Shown piece by piece: positions 43,817-54,510 of a stretch of 64,000 nt of DNA (its first letter is position 1; every line of letters begins with the position of its first letter). The notes beneath the pieces were generated by a model that ran no database searches, was not told the origin of the DNA, and saw only the letters and a program-made list of their open reading frames with translations. Position numbers and translations under genes: made by a program. This DNA comes from Tragulus kanchil (Eukaryota; Chordata; Mammalia; Artiodactyla; Tragulidae). The stretch covers positions 38,968,170-39,032,169 of the forward strand of contig JAIOJX010000001.1 of NCBI GenBank assembly GCA_022376925.1, written 5' to 3'.

Positions 43817-45974
43817 CAGGTGTAAGTATTTTAAGGAGCTATCTTTTTGTAGCTGATTTCCAGTTTTATTGCATTGAGAACAATGAACATGGTCTTCAGG
43901 ACATTATGTTTTTGCATGGGCTTCAGTGATAAAGAATCTGCTTGCCAACGCCGGAGACATAAGAGACACAAGTTTGATCTCTGGGTTGGAAAGATCCCCT
44001 GGAGGAGTACATGGCAACCCACTTCAGTATTCTTGCCTGAGAAATCTCATGGACAGAGGAGCCTGGCAGGTTACAGTCCACGGGGTCTCGAAGAGTTGGA
44101 CACAACTGAGCACACACTCATGCATGTATTGTATGCAAATGACTTATAATGTTAGATTTTTTTTTACTTTAAATTTGAATTTCAGGCACACAATAAACCT
44201 TTTTTGGTATAAGTATGTCCCATGCTATATGGGGCATAGTTATGGGTGGAAAAGTTCATTGCTTATCTGAAATTCAAATTCAACTGGGTATCCTATAATT
44301 CGCATAACAATCTTATATGTAAAGCATTGATGTATCTTGCATTCTAGTTCCCATACTCATGGGTCCCACCTGGATGCAGACACTACTGTTGCTGCTGTTG
44401 CTACTACATGGCCTCTGGAAGGAAGAAGTGGGAGGGCCCTTCCTGACCCTACCACCTGAGTGCATGAGGCACCCCCTGTACCGTTCTTACCTACCACAGC
44501 AGAGTTTCACTGCCTGTGTCATGGGCTGTGGTTTCTCTCTTTAACACTGTCCCACCTGCTTCATGTCTGTCAACGATTCCTCTGTATTTCAGTGGTTTTG
44601 ATACTGGGAAGAGAGATTGCTTTATTAGGTCTTACATCTTGAAATCATGAATCCTGTGTCTTCTATTACCAGATGATATAATTTTCATTTCCTGCTGTGA
44701 TCATTTGTTTCTGGTTGTTTGAGGTCTTCTGGATATAAGAAACTGGGTATTTGTGTCAGTCTATCAGCCAGGCTCAAGCGATTAGCAGAACTCAAGGAAA
44801 GAGAATGGAAGGTGACACAGGGAGTAGAGGAGCATGGCATCTAAGATCTGTGGCAAAGGAAATAAAAGAGATATTGTTCCTATAGGGACTCGAATCAGGT
44901 GTAAGTATTTTAAGGAGCTATCTTTTTGTAGCTGATTTCCAGTTTTATTGCATTGAGAACAATGAACATGGTCTTCAGGACATTATGTTTTTGCATGGGC
45001 TTCAGTGATAAAGAATCTGCTTGCCAACGCCGGAGACATAAGAGACACAAGTTTGATCTCTGGGTTGGAAAGATCCCCTGGAGGAGTACATGGCAACCCA
45101 CTTCAGTATTCTTGCCTGAGAAATCTCATGGACAGAGGAGCCTGGCAGGTTACAGTCCACGGGGTCTCGAAGAGTTGGACACAACTGAGCACACACTCAT
45201 GCATGTATTGTATGCAAATGACTTATAATGTTAGATTTTTTTTTACTTTAAATTTGAATTTCAGGCACACAATAAACCTTTTTTGGTATAAGTATGTCCC
45301 ATGCTATATGGGGCATAGTTATGGGTGGAAAAGTTCATTGCTTATCTGAAATTCAAATTCAACTGGGTATCCTATAATTCGCATAACAATCTTATATGTA
45401 AAGCATTGATGTATCTTGCATTCTAGTTCCCATACTCATGGGTCCCACCTGGATGCAGACACTACTGTTGCTGCTGTTGCTACTACATGGCCTCTGGAAG
45501 GAAGAAGTGGGAGGGCCCTTCCTGACCCTACCACCTGAGTGCATGAGGCACCCCCTGTACCGTTCTTACCTACCACAGCAGAGTTTCACTGCCTGTGTCA
45601 TGGGCTGTGGTTTCTCTCTTTAACACTGTCCCACCTGCTTCATGTCTGTCAACGATTCCTCTGTATTTCAGTGGTTTTGATACTGGGAAGAGAGATTGCT
45701 TTATTAGGTCTTACATCTTGAAATCATGAATCCTGTGTCTTCTATTACCAGATGATATAATTTTCATTTCCTGCTGTGATCATTTGTTTCTGGTTGTTTG
45801 AGGTCTTCTGGATATAAGAAACTGGGTATTTGTGTCAGTCTATCAGCCAGGCTCAAGCGATTAGCAGAACTCAAGGAAAGAGAATGGAAGGTGACACAGG
45901 GAGTAGAGGAGCATGGCATCTAAGATCTGTGGCAAAGGAAATAAAAGAGATATTGTTCCTATAGGGACTCGAAT
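43817..45974. repeat. Tandem duplication 10: 1079 bp
   Basis: Copy A 43817-44895 and copy B 44896-45974 share only CAG at the junction and look identical. Copy A begins inside copy B of duplication 9, so 43009-43303 material is present three times. Confidence 0.95.
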
Positions 45975-45975
45975 C

Positions 45976-46092
45976 AGTGTCTGGGTTTGAACGCTGGTCA
46001 CCACTTACTAGCTTTGTGACCGTGGACTGGAGCTAGCTTTGAGTCCATGGAAACTCTAGACTTCAGTTTCCTCATCTATAAATGGAGATAGT
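45976..46092 (+). mobile_element. MIR SINE (repeated at 47076-47192)
   Basis: TGGGTTTGAACGCTGGTCAC, CACTTACTAGCTTTGTGACC and TTCAGTTTCCTCATCTATAA form the MIR central core. A short Bov-tA 3' fragment follows at about 46093-46135. Confidence 0.85.
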
Positions 46093-46280
46093 TCATGGAG
46101 TCGCAAAGAGTTAGACGTGACTTAGGAACTGAACAGCAACAAATGAGAATATTACTCATTTTCCTGATTCTAACATTTTAACACCTTGGCATTTGATATG
46201 TATCTTATAATCAGTACATAGAGCACATATATGATTTATTAAAGTGAATCCTAAAATTAATGGTGTCTTGGAATTAGAGT

Positions 46281-46499
46281 GTGTGTGTGTGTTAGTCACT
46301 CTGTTGTGTCCGACTCTTTGCGATCCCCATGACTCTGTAGCCATGGACTCATCTGTCCATGGGATTTTCCAGGCAAGCATACAGGAGTGGGTTGCTATGC
46401 CCTCCTCCAGGGGATCTTTCCAACCCAGGGATTGAACCCTCATCTCATATCTTCTGCATTGGCAGTGGTTCTTTACCACTAGCACCACCTGGGAAGCCC
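46281..46499 (-). mobile_element. Bov-tA SINE (repeated at 47381-47599)
   Basis: GTGTGTGTGTGTTAGTCACT, GTGTCCGACTCTTTGCGATC, GGGGATCTTTCCAACCCAGG and GCACCACCTGGGAAGCCC. TGGAATTAG on both sides (46268-46276 and 46499-46507) is a likely target duplication. The second copy comes from duplication 11. Confidence 0.94.
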
Positions 46500-47639
46500 T
46501 GGAATTAGGGTACTATTACCTATTTAAGAGAGTTTTGTAAAGAGTCAGTGACCTCACTGAATGCATGTAGCTGAGAAGAGACACAAAAGGCAGAGGAGAA
46601 AGGGAAAGATACACCCAACTGAATGCAGAGTTCCGGAGATCAGCAAGAAGATAAGAAAGCCTTCTTAAGTGAACAGGAAAGAGGAAACAATATAATGGTC
46701 TTTTACGTGGTTTCTCTCTTTAACACTGTCCCACCTGCTTCATGTCTGTCAACGATTCCTCTGTATTTCAGTGGTTTTGATACTGGGAAGAGAGATTGCT
46801 TTATTAGGTCTTACATCTTGAAATCATGAATCCTGTGTCTTCTATTACCAGATGATATAATTTTCATTTCCTGCTGTGATCATTTGTTTCTGGTTGTTTG
46901 AGGTCTTCTGGATATAAGAAACTGGGTATTTGTGTCAGTCTATCAGCCAGGCTCAAGCGATTAGCAGAACTCAAGGAAAGAGAATGGAAGGTGACACAGG
47001 GAGTAGAGGAGCATGGCATCTAAGATCTGTGGCAAAGGAAATAAAAGAGATATTGTTCCTATAGGGACTCGAATCAGTGTCTGGGTTTGAACGCTGGTCA
47101 CCACTTACTAGCTTTGTGACCGTGGACTGGAGCTAGCTTTGAGTCCATGGAAACTCTAGACTTCAGTTTCCTCATCTATAAATGGAGATAGTTCATGGAG
47201 TCGCAAAGAGTTAGACGTGACTTAGGAACTGAACAGCAACAAATGAGAATATTACTCATTTTCCTGATTCTAACATTTTAACACCTTGGCATTTGATATG
47301 TATCTTATAATCAGTACATAGAGCACATATATGATTTATTAAAGTGAATCCTAAAATTAATGGTGTCTTGGAATTAGAGTGTGTGTGTGTGTTAGTCACT
47401 CTGTTGTGTCCGACTCTTTGCGATCCCCATGACTCTGTAGCCATGGACTCATCTGTCCATGGGATTTTCCAGGCAAGCATACAGGAGTGGGTTGCTATGC
47501 CCTCCTCCAGGGGATCTTTCCAACCCAGGGATTGAACCCTCATCTCATATCTTCTGCATTGGCAGTGGTTCTTTACCACTAGCACCACCTGGGAAGCCCT
47601 GGAATTAGGGTACTATTACCTATTTAAGAGAGTTTTGTA

Positions 47640-48780
47640 AAGAGTCAGTGACCTCACTGAATGCATGTAGCTGAGAAGAGACACAAAAGGCAGAGGAGAA
47701 AGGGAAAGATACACCCAACTGAATGCAGAGTTCCGGAGATCAGCAAGAAGATAAGAAAGCCTTCTTAAGTGAACAATGTGGAGAAATAGAGGAAAGCAAT
47801 ATAATGGAAAAGACTAGAGATCTCTTTAAGAAAACTGGAGATACCAAGGGAACATTTCATGCAAAGATAGTCACAGGAAAGGACAGAAATGACAAAGATC
47901 TAACAGAACCAGAAGACAGTAAGAAGAGGTGGGAGGAATACACAAAATAACTGTTCAAAAAAGATTTAATGACCCAGATGACCACGATGGTGTGGTCACT
48001 CACCTAGATCCAGACATCCTAGAGTGTGAAGTCCAGTGGGCCTTAGGAAGCTAGCTATGAACAAAGCTAGTAGAGGTGACGGAGTTCCAGCTGAGCTATT
48101 TCAAATCCTAGAAGATGATGCTGTTAAAGTGCTGCACTCATTATGCCAGCAAATCTGGAAAACTCAGCAGTGGCCACAGGACTGGAAATTGTTAGTTTTC
48201 TTTCCAATTCCAAAGAAAGTAAATGCCAAAGAGTGTTCAAACTACCACACAGTTGTGCTTATTTCACATGCTAGCAAGGTAATCTCAAAATCCTTCAAGC
48301 TAGGCTTCAATAATATGTGAACTGAGAGCTTTGAGATGTACAAGCTGGATTTAGAAAAGGCAGAGGAACCAGAGATCAAATTGCCAACATGCACTGGATC
48401 ATAGGTGGCACTAGTGGTAAAGAACCCATCTGCCAATGCGTGAGACGTATGAAATGTGAGTTTGATCCATGGGTTGGGAAGATTCCCTGGAGTAGGAAAT
48501 GGCAACCCACTCCAGTATTCCTACCCAGAGAATCCCATGGACAGAGGAGCTTGGTAGCTACAATCCATGGGACATGACTGAAGTGACTTAGCATGGTTGC
48601 TCAATCATAGAAAAAACAAGGGAGTTCCAAAAAAGTAACTACCTCTGCTTCATTGACTATGCTAAAGCCTTTGAGTAGGTGGATCACAACAAACTGTGGA
48701 TAATTCTTAATGAAATGGGAATACCAGACCACATTACCTGTCTCCTGAGAAACCTGTATGCAGGATGAGAAGCAAGAGTT
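47640..48780 (+). mobile_element. BovB (RTE-type) LINE fragment, interrupted by a Bov-tA
   Basis: Translated pieces follow the BovB reverse transcriptase order: KTRDLFKKTGDTKGTFHAKI, KDRNDKDLTEPEDSKKRWEE, ASRGDGVPAELFQILEDDAV, QIWKTQQWPQDWKLL, IPKKVNAKECSNYHTVVLIS, then after the SINE FIDYAKAF-like and NLYAG-like segments near 48650-48760. BovB is the horizontally acquired LINE family that expanded in ruminants and mobilises Bov-tA SINEs. Frameshifts and stops make it inactive. A partial copy of its 5' side is at 46540-46705 because of duplication 11. Confidence 0.93.
48402..48605 (+). mobile_element. Bov-tA SINE inserted in BovB
   Basis: GGTGGCACTAGTGGTAAAGA, GATCCATGGGTTGGGAAGAT, GGCAACCCACTCCAGTATTC and CATGACTGAAGTGACTTAGC. 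ATCATAG before (about 48398) and ATCATAG after (48604-48610) resemble a short target duplication. The BovB reading resumes after it. Confidence 0.92.
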
Positions 48781-49514
48781 AACATTGTTAGTCACTTTCT
48801 GGGCAAGTGACCAGTCAGGAACAACTGCCCTTACTCTGGTCTCTGGGTCCTTTTAATGAAAAATCCAGAGGAGTTTTCAGAGAAAGAGAGGCCAAGAGTG
48901 AACATGTTTGCGTTCTTTTTAAGAGTTGACTTGTAACACTGGGAAGGGGACACTAAGCTTCAAGCTCAGTGCTGTTGGTTTTGGGATTTATCTGCATGGT
49001 ATAAAGCCTACAGTGCCAGGAATGATTGGATTTCTTTTGACTTTGTGTGATTCCAATCAATAATTACACTTATTGATCAAAGGCATATATTCAAAACATT
49101 AATTTACATTGAGCACCTAACTTCATAAAATGGTAGCAACTGAATTGGCTGAAATTGATTTCCCTTTTGTTTTCAAAAGAAACATTTTCAGTGCTGTGGA
49201 TATCCTCAGTGATTGATTTGGAGCTCAAAGGTGGTTAATTACCCACCAGTATCACAGGGAAGAAATTTCTGTCAACATTATTAGGGTACAAGTTGGAATC
49301 CCAGTGGAGGTTGCTCACGTGTCCTTTCTAAAGTTCACGAGGTGGGGACCTCTCTCTGGACTTGGAGGGAGTTGAATGCAAGGAATGGTGCCCTAATTAG
49401 TGAGGAAGACGCCTTGGTGTCACAAGATGGTTGAAATGGAGGTTAACTTCCCTGGGGCCAGAGCGCCTGCACTCTAAGCTGAATTTATTATGCTTGTCCG
49501 AGGAAGTTGAACAA
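48781..49514. other. Unassigned single-copy sequence
   Basis: No recognisable gene or element. Confidence 0.45.
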
Positions 49515-49654
49515 AGACAGGTGAGATTTGCTGCTGGGACTGGGAGTGCCATGCTATGGTAGTTTTGCAGTTATATTTGGTAGAGGGGGTGCCATGGGTG
49601 AGCCTTGGGGGCTTCTGAGTGCAGAGGTGGAGAAGCTGAATTTATTAGACTATG

Positions 49655-49930
49655 GCTTTATCCTTTAAAAATTGTTTTATTATTTTTAAAATATTAGATT
49701 ATAGTTGATTTGCAATTTGTGTTTATTTCAGGTTATACATATATTCATTCTTTTTCAGATTTTTTTCCCATATAAGTTATTATAGAATATTGAGTAGAGT
49801 TCCCTGTGCTATACAGTAGGTTCTTGTTAGTTATCTGTTTAATATATACTAGTATATATGCATATGTCAATTCGAAGCTCCTGGTTTATCCCTTCCCCCT
49901 TCTCTCGTATTGGCTCTATCCCTATTTCAA
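49655..49930 (-). mobile_element. Artiodactyl L1 3' end (repeated at about 50742-51017)
   Basis: AGATTATAGTTGATTTGCAA, TATTCATTCTTTTTCAGATT, GAATATTGAGTAGAGTTCCC, TGTGCTATACAGTAGG and GCATATGTCAATTCGAAGCT. Same family as 28447-28860. Confidence 0.8.
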
Positions 49931-50013
49931 ACAATGATTCTGTGTCATCATTGTAAACATTATTCCTAAATGAACTCAGTTATTAGCATGGCCTAGTTTT
50001 GAAGCTGAAAGAA

Positions 50014-50220
50014 AGTGTTAGACACTCAGTTTTGTCTGACTTTTTTTGACCCCATGAACTGTAGCCTGTCAGGCTACTCTGTCCAAGGGAATTGTCCAGG
50101 CAAGAATACTAGAGTGGGTTGCCATTCCCTTCTCCAGGGGATCTTCCTGACCCAGGGATTGAATCTGGGTCTCTTGCCTTGCAGGCAGATTCTTTGCCGT
50201 CTGAACCACCATGGAAGCCC
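50014..50220 (-). mobile_element. Bov-tA SINE (repeated at 51101-51307)
   Basis: TGTTAGACACTCAGTTTTGT, GACCCCATGAACTGTAGCCT, GGGGATCTTCCTGACCCAGG, CTTGCAGGCAGATTCTTTGC and ACCACCATGGAAGCCC. GCCTAGTT occurs on both sides (about 49991 and 50222), a likely target duplication. Confidence 0.93.
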
Positions 50221-51939
50221 AGCCTAGTTCTGTCTTTGCTTATATAACCACCTCTTCAAATACGTACAGTCTATTTGGCTCTTTTCTTTCCTAGCCAGCA
50301 ACCAAAGCCTTCCTTTCCTCAGCCTGCATATCTGAAGTTTACCAGTGATAGGTTGATTGCATTAATGGACCTGATTCTCTTCCTTTCTCCCATTGTAGGC
50401 AGTGTGTTCTTCCCTATCTGTGGACTCTGGGTTCAACCATGTCATGCTTTGCCCAACAGGATGTTAGTAAACAAGTACTAGGAGGCTTGGAACACGCATG
50501 CACATTTTTCCTGCTCACTCTTCTAACCTCTGTTTCTGCTCCTTGTCTTATCCCTGAGAACATATTCAGGCTAGCCCGCTGCAGGGAGGCGAGAACCCCA
50601 TAGACAGGTGAGATTTGCTGCTGGGACTGGGAGTGCCATGCTATGGTAGTTTTGCAGTTATATTTGGTAGGGGGGGTGCCATGGGTGAGCCTTGGGGGCT
50701 TCTGAGTGCAGAGGTGGAGAAGCTGAATTTATTAGACTATGGCTTTATCCTTTAAAAATTGTTTTATTATTTTTAAAATATTAGATTATAGTTGATTTGC
50801 AATTTGTGTTTATTTCAGGTTATACATATATTCATTCTTTTTCAGATTTTTTTCCCATATAAGTTATTATAGAATATTGAGTAGAGTTCCCTGTGCTATA
50901 CAGTAGGTTCTTGTTAGTTATCTGTTTAATATATACTAGTATATATGCATATGTCAATTCGAAGCTCCTGGTTTATCCCTTCCCCCTTCTCTCGTATTGG
51001 CTCTATCCCTATTTCAAACAATGATTCTGTGTCATCATTGTAAACACTATTCCTAAATGAACTCAGTTATTAGCATGGCCTAGTTTTGAAGCTGAAAGAA
51101 AGTGTTAGACACTCAGTTTTGTCTGACTTTTTTTGACCCCATGAACTGTAGCCTGTCAGGCTACTCTGTCCAAGGGAATTGTCCAGGCAAGAATACTAGA
51201 GTGGGTTGCCATTCCCTTCTCCAGGGGATCTTCCTGACCCAGGGATTGAATCTGGGTCTCTTGCCTTGCAGGCAGATTCTTTGCCGTCTGAACCACCATG
51301 GAAGCCCAGCCTAGTTCTGTCTTTGCTTATATAACCACCTCTTCAAATACGTACAGTCTATTTGGCTCTTTTCTTTCCTAGCCAGCAACCAAAGCCTTCC
51401 TTTCCTCAGCCTGCATATCTGAAGTCTACCAGTGATAGGTTGATTGCATTAATGGACCTGATTCTCTTCCTTTCTCCCATTGTAGGCAGTGTGTTCTTCC
51501 CCATCTGTGGACTCTGGGTTCAACCATGTCATGCTTTGCCCAACAGGATGTTAGTAAACAAGTACTAGGAGAGGCTTGGAACACGCATGCACATTTTTTC
51601 CTGCTCACTCTTCTAACCTCTGTTTCTGCTCCCTTGTCTTATCCCTGAGAACATATTCAGGCTAGCCCGCTGCAGGGAGGCGAGAACCCCATAGAGCACG
51701 GCCCCACCACCCCTCACCCAAGCAAAGGCTGAACTCGATCAATGAACAACCAACTCATCTCTAAACATGAGTGACTCTAGCCAGGAGCCTATCATATGTA
51801 GACATATGAACAAATCCAGCCTCGATGACCAGAACTGCCCAGCTAAAGTGTGGACTTGAGAGAAATAATAAATAAATGGTTGTTTTTTTGAACCACTGAG
51901 TTCAGGGGTGGCTTCCTGCATGCATTATTGTGGCAATGG

Positions 51940-54162
51940 ATAACAGATATACTCCTCAATAACTGAGGCTATGCTTGAATGAATACAGAGCCTTCTGTGG
52001 CAACTCTTAGAAAAGAGGATGCTCCTTCCACAGAACTTCTATAGCATTTACTGCCTGTGTTGCGTATTTGGACTTTTTGATTCTCTGCATTCTATTGGAA
52101 CCATATTTCTCTGACTGCAAGATATGATTAGTGGAAAAACACACCATTAGCTAAGAATTACTAAGAAACATAAAACACCACTAAATATATAACAACATGC
52201 TATCCATTGAAAGACAGATCCTAATAATTTCAGAACATTCAGAATGTATTTTTTAGAATCAGTGAAATACAGTAATGAACTCTTTAGAGTTTTATGTCTT
52301 AGTTCTCCCACAAGATTGTCCTTAAGTATAACTATTGTTCTTTGGGGAACAGTTTTGGAATGAGGCATGTGGCTTCCCAGGTGGCACTGATGTTAAAGAA
52401 TCTGCCTGCCAATGCAGGAAACACAAGAGACATGGGTTTGATCTCCGGGTCAGGAAGAGCCCCTGGAGTAGGAAATGGCAACCCACTCCAGGATTCTTGC
52501 CTAGAGAATCCCATGGACAGAGAAGCCTAGTGGGTTGCAGTCCATGGGGCTGCAAAGAGTCACACACAAATGAGCAATGGAGCATAAATAAAAACCTTGT
52601 TCAGGAAATCAACTCTGAATCTTCATTGAAAGGACTGTTGCTGAAGCTGAAGCTCTAATACTTTGGCCATCTTATGTGAACAGCTGACAGGGTCATTATG
52701 GAAATTCATTAGATCATGCAAAGAACATGATGGCCATTTAAAACAATATTTAATTTCTTTGATTAGGTAATATAGGTGCGTGATCAAAATTTCAAAACAT
52801 ACACAAGGGGGCTTCCCTGGTGGTCCAGTGGGTTAAGAGTCTGCCTTGCAGTGCAAGGGACACCAGTTTTTTTTAATATTTATTTATTTATTTATCTTTT
52901 GGGGGGTGGGGAGGGGGATGGGCGGGCCACTTCTATTGGTCTTTCATTTCTCTGTTTTCATCCGTCTTTGTTCTTTAGCTCCTGTGGGCCTCCCATCGCA
53001 GTGGCCTCTGTTGTAGCAGAGCACCAGCTCTGGGCGCATGCGCTCAATTGGCATAACAGATATACTCCTCAATAACTGAGGCTATGCTTGAATGAATACA
53101 GAGCCTTCTGTGGCAACTCTTAGAAAAGAGGATGCTCCTTCCACAGAACTTCTATAGCATTTACTGCCTGTGTTGCGTATTTGGACTTTTTGATTCTCTG
53201 CATTCTATTGGAACCATATTTCTCTGACTGCAAGATATGATTAGTGGAAAAACACACCATTAGCTAAGAATTACTAAGAAACATAAAACACCACTAAATA
53301 TATAACAACATGCTATCCATTGAAAGACAGATCCTAATAATTTCAGAACATTCAGAATGTATTTTTTAGAATCAGTGAAATACAGTAATGAACTCTTTAG
53401 AGTTTTATGTCTTAGTTCTCCCACAAGATTGTCCTTAAGTATAACTATTGTTCTTTGGGGAACAGTTTTGGAATGAGGCATGTGGCTTCCCAGGTGGCAC
53501 TGATGTTAAAGAATCTGCCTGCCAATGCAGGAAACACAAGAGACATGGGTTTGATCTCCGGGTCAGGAAGAGCCCCTGGAGTAGGAAATGGCAACCCACT
53601 CCAGGATTCTTGCCTAGAGAATCCCATGGACAGAGAAGCCTAGTGGGTTGCAGTCCATGGGGCTGCAAAGAGTCACACACAAATGAGCAATGGAGCATAA
53701 ATAAAAACCTTGTTCAGGAAATCAACTCTGAATCTTCATTGAAAGGACTGTTGCTGAAGCTGAAGCTCTAATACTTTGGCCATCTTATGTGAACAGCTGA
53801 CAGGGTCATTATGGAAATTCATTAGATCATGCAAAGAACATGATGGCCATTTAAAACAATATTTAATTTCTTTGATTAGGTAATATAGGTGCGTGATCAA
53901 AATTTCAAAACATACACAAGGGGGCTTCCCTGGTGGTCCAGTGGGTTAAGAGTCTGCCTTGCAGTGCAAGGGACACCAGTTTTTTTTAATATTTATTTAT
54001 TTATTTATCTTTTGGGGGGTGGGGAGGGAGGGGGATGGGCGGGCCACTTCTATTGGTCTTTCATTTCTCTGTTTTCATCCGTCTTTGTTCTTTAGCTCCT
54101 GTGGGCCTCCCATCGCAGTGGCCTCTGTTGTAGCAGAGCACCAGCTCTGGGCGCATGCGCTC
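51940..54162. repeat. Tandem duplication 13: about 1.11 kb, breakpoint inside a SINE
   Basis: Copy A 51940-53045 and copy B 53053-54162 (offset 1113 rising to 1117) with a 7-base filler AATTGGC. The offset shift is a 4-base indel in the G-rich SINE tail (GGGGAGGGGGA against GGGGAGGGAGGGGGA). Copy A breaks off right after GCGCATGCGCTC in the inner SINE. Confidence 0.95.
52371..52690 (+). mobile_element. Bov-tA SINE followed by a BovB 3' fragment (repeated at 53484-53803)
   Basis: 52371-52582 is a Bov-tA (GGCTTCCCAGGTGGCACTGA, GATCTCCGGGTCAGGAAGAG, GGCTGCAAAGAGTCACACAC). From about 52598 the translation SESSLKGLLLKLKL, then TACTTTGGCCATCTTATG, matches a late part of the BovB ORF. A tail segment of BovB therefore lies beside the SINE that depends on it. 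The second copy is due to duplication 13. Confidence 0.85.
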
Positions 54163-54510
54163 CAGAGCTCTGGCTCGGTAATTGGACACATCGGTCCAGC
54201 CACTCTGCGGCACGTGGGATCTTCCCAGGCCAGGGATCGAACTGGTGCCCCTTGCACTGCAAGGTGGTGTCATTACCCACTGGACCACCAGGGGAAGCCC
54301 AAGGGGCACCAGTTCGATCCCTGGCCCAGGAAGATCCCACGTGCCGTGGAGCGGCTGGAACGGTCTGTGTATAATTGTGAGCCAGTGCTCTGGAGTGCAT
54401 GCGCCCAGAGCTGGTGCTCTGCTGTGAGAGAGGCCACTGCGATGGGAGGCCCACGCAGGCCAAAGAATTAAGATGGATGAAAATAAATAAATTAAGGACC
54501 AATAAAAATG
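53924..54510 (+). mobile_element. CHR-derived SINE with an inverted SINE nested inside
   Basis: The outer + element starts GGGGCTTCCCTGGTGGTCCA and is split after AAGGGACACCAG (53968-53979). A minus-strand SINE of the same family fills 53980-54300. The outer element resumes at AAGGGGCACCAG (54301-54312), giving a 12-bp target duplication with one mismatch. It then continues GTTCGATCCCTGGCCCAGGA, GAGTGCATGCGCCCAGAG and CACTGCGATGGGAGGCCCAC. A truncated version of the same nest is at 52811-53045. Confidence 0.92.

Larger units (their letters stand above)
42489..44111. repeat. Tandem duplication 9: 808-bp unit bounded by Bov-tA ends
   Basis: Copy A 42489-43303 and copy B 43297-44111 share ACTGAGC at both ends. 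The two flanking sequences are both Bov-tA 3' ends (GACATGACTGAG and GACACAACTGAG), so the join lies in homologous SINE sequence. This is the only unit clearly shorter than 1 kb. It could be an assembly join through the SINE or a genuine SINE-mediated unequal exchange. Confidence 0.93.
45607..47775. repeat. Tandem duplication 11: about 1.07 kb with a garbled tail
   Basis: Copy A 45607-46675 and copy B 46707-47775 (offset 1100). After copy A, bases 46676-46706 (GGAAAGAGGAAACAATATAA onward) are a shortened, altered version of what follows copy B (AGAGGAAAGCAATATAATGG). The tail is thus a low-quality reading of the true continuation. It overlaps the last 370 bases of duplication 10. Confidence 0.95.
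49515..51692. repeat. Tandem duplication 12: about 1.09 kb, with base substitutions
   Basis: Copy A 49515-50601 and copy B 50602-51692 share AGA at the junction. Unlike the other pairs it has at least four scattered transitions: A49584/G50671, T49960/C51047, T50339/C51426 and T/C near 50415/51502. Three indels (GGAGGC/GGAGAGGC and two homopolymers) lie toward the end. The substitutions suggest two haplotypes, or an older duplication, rather than one read seen twice. Confidence 0.95.

Noticed and set aside
47723..48320. Functional BovB reverse transcriptase
   Set aside because: Frames are broken by stops and shifts and by a Bov-tA insertion, and most of the ORF is missing.
53959..54471. 170-codon frame across the nested SINEs
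   Set aside because: Translation of tRNA-derived SINE sequence on alternating strands; the GC-rich SINE body gives open frames in most phases.
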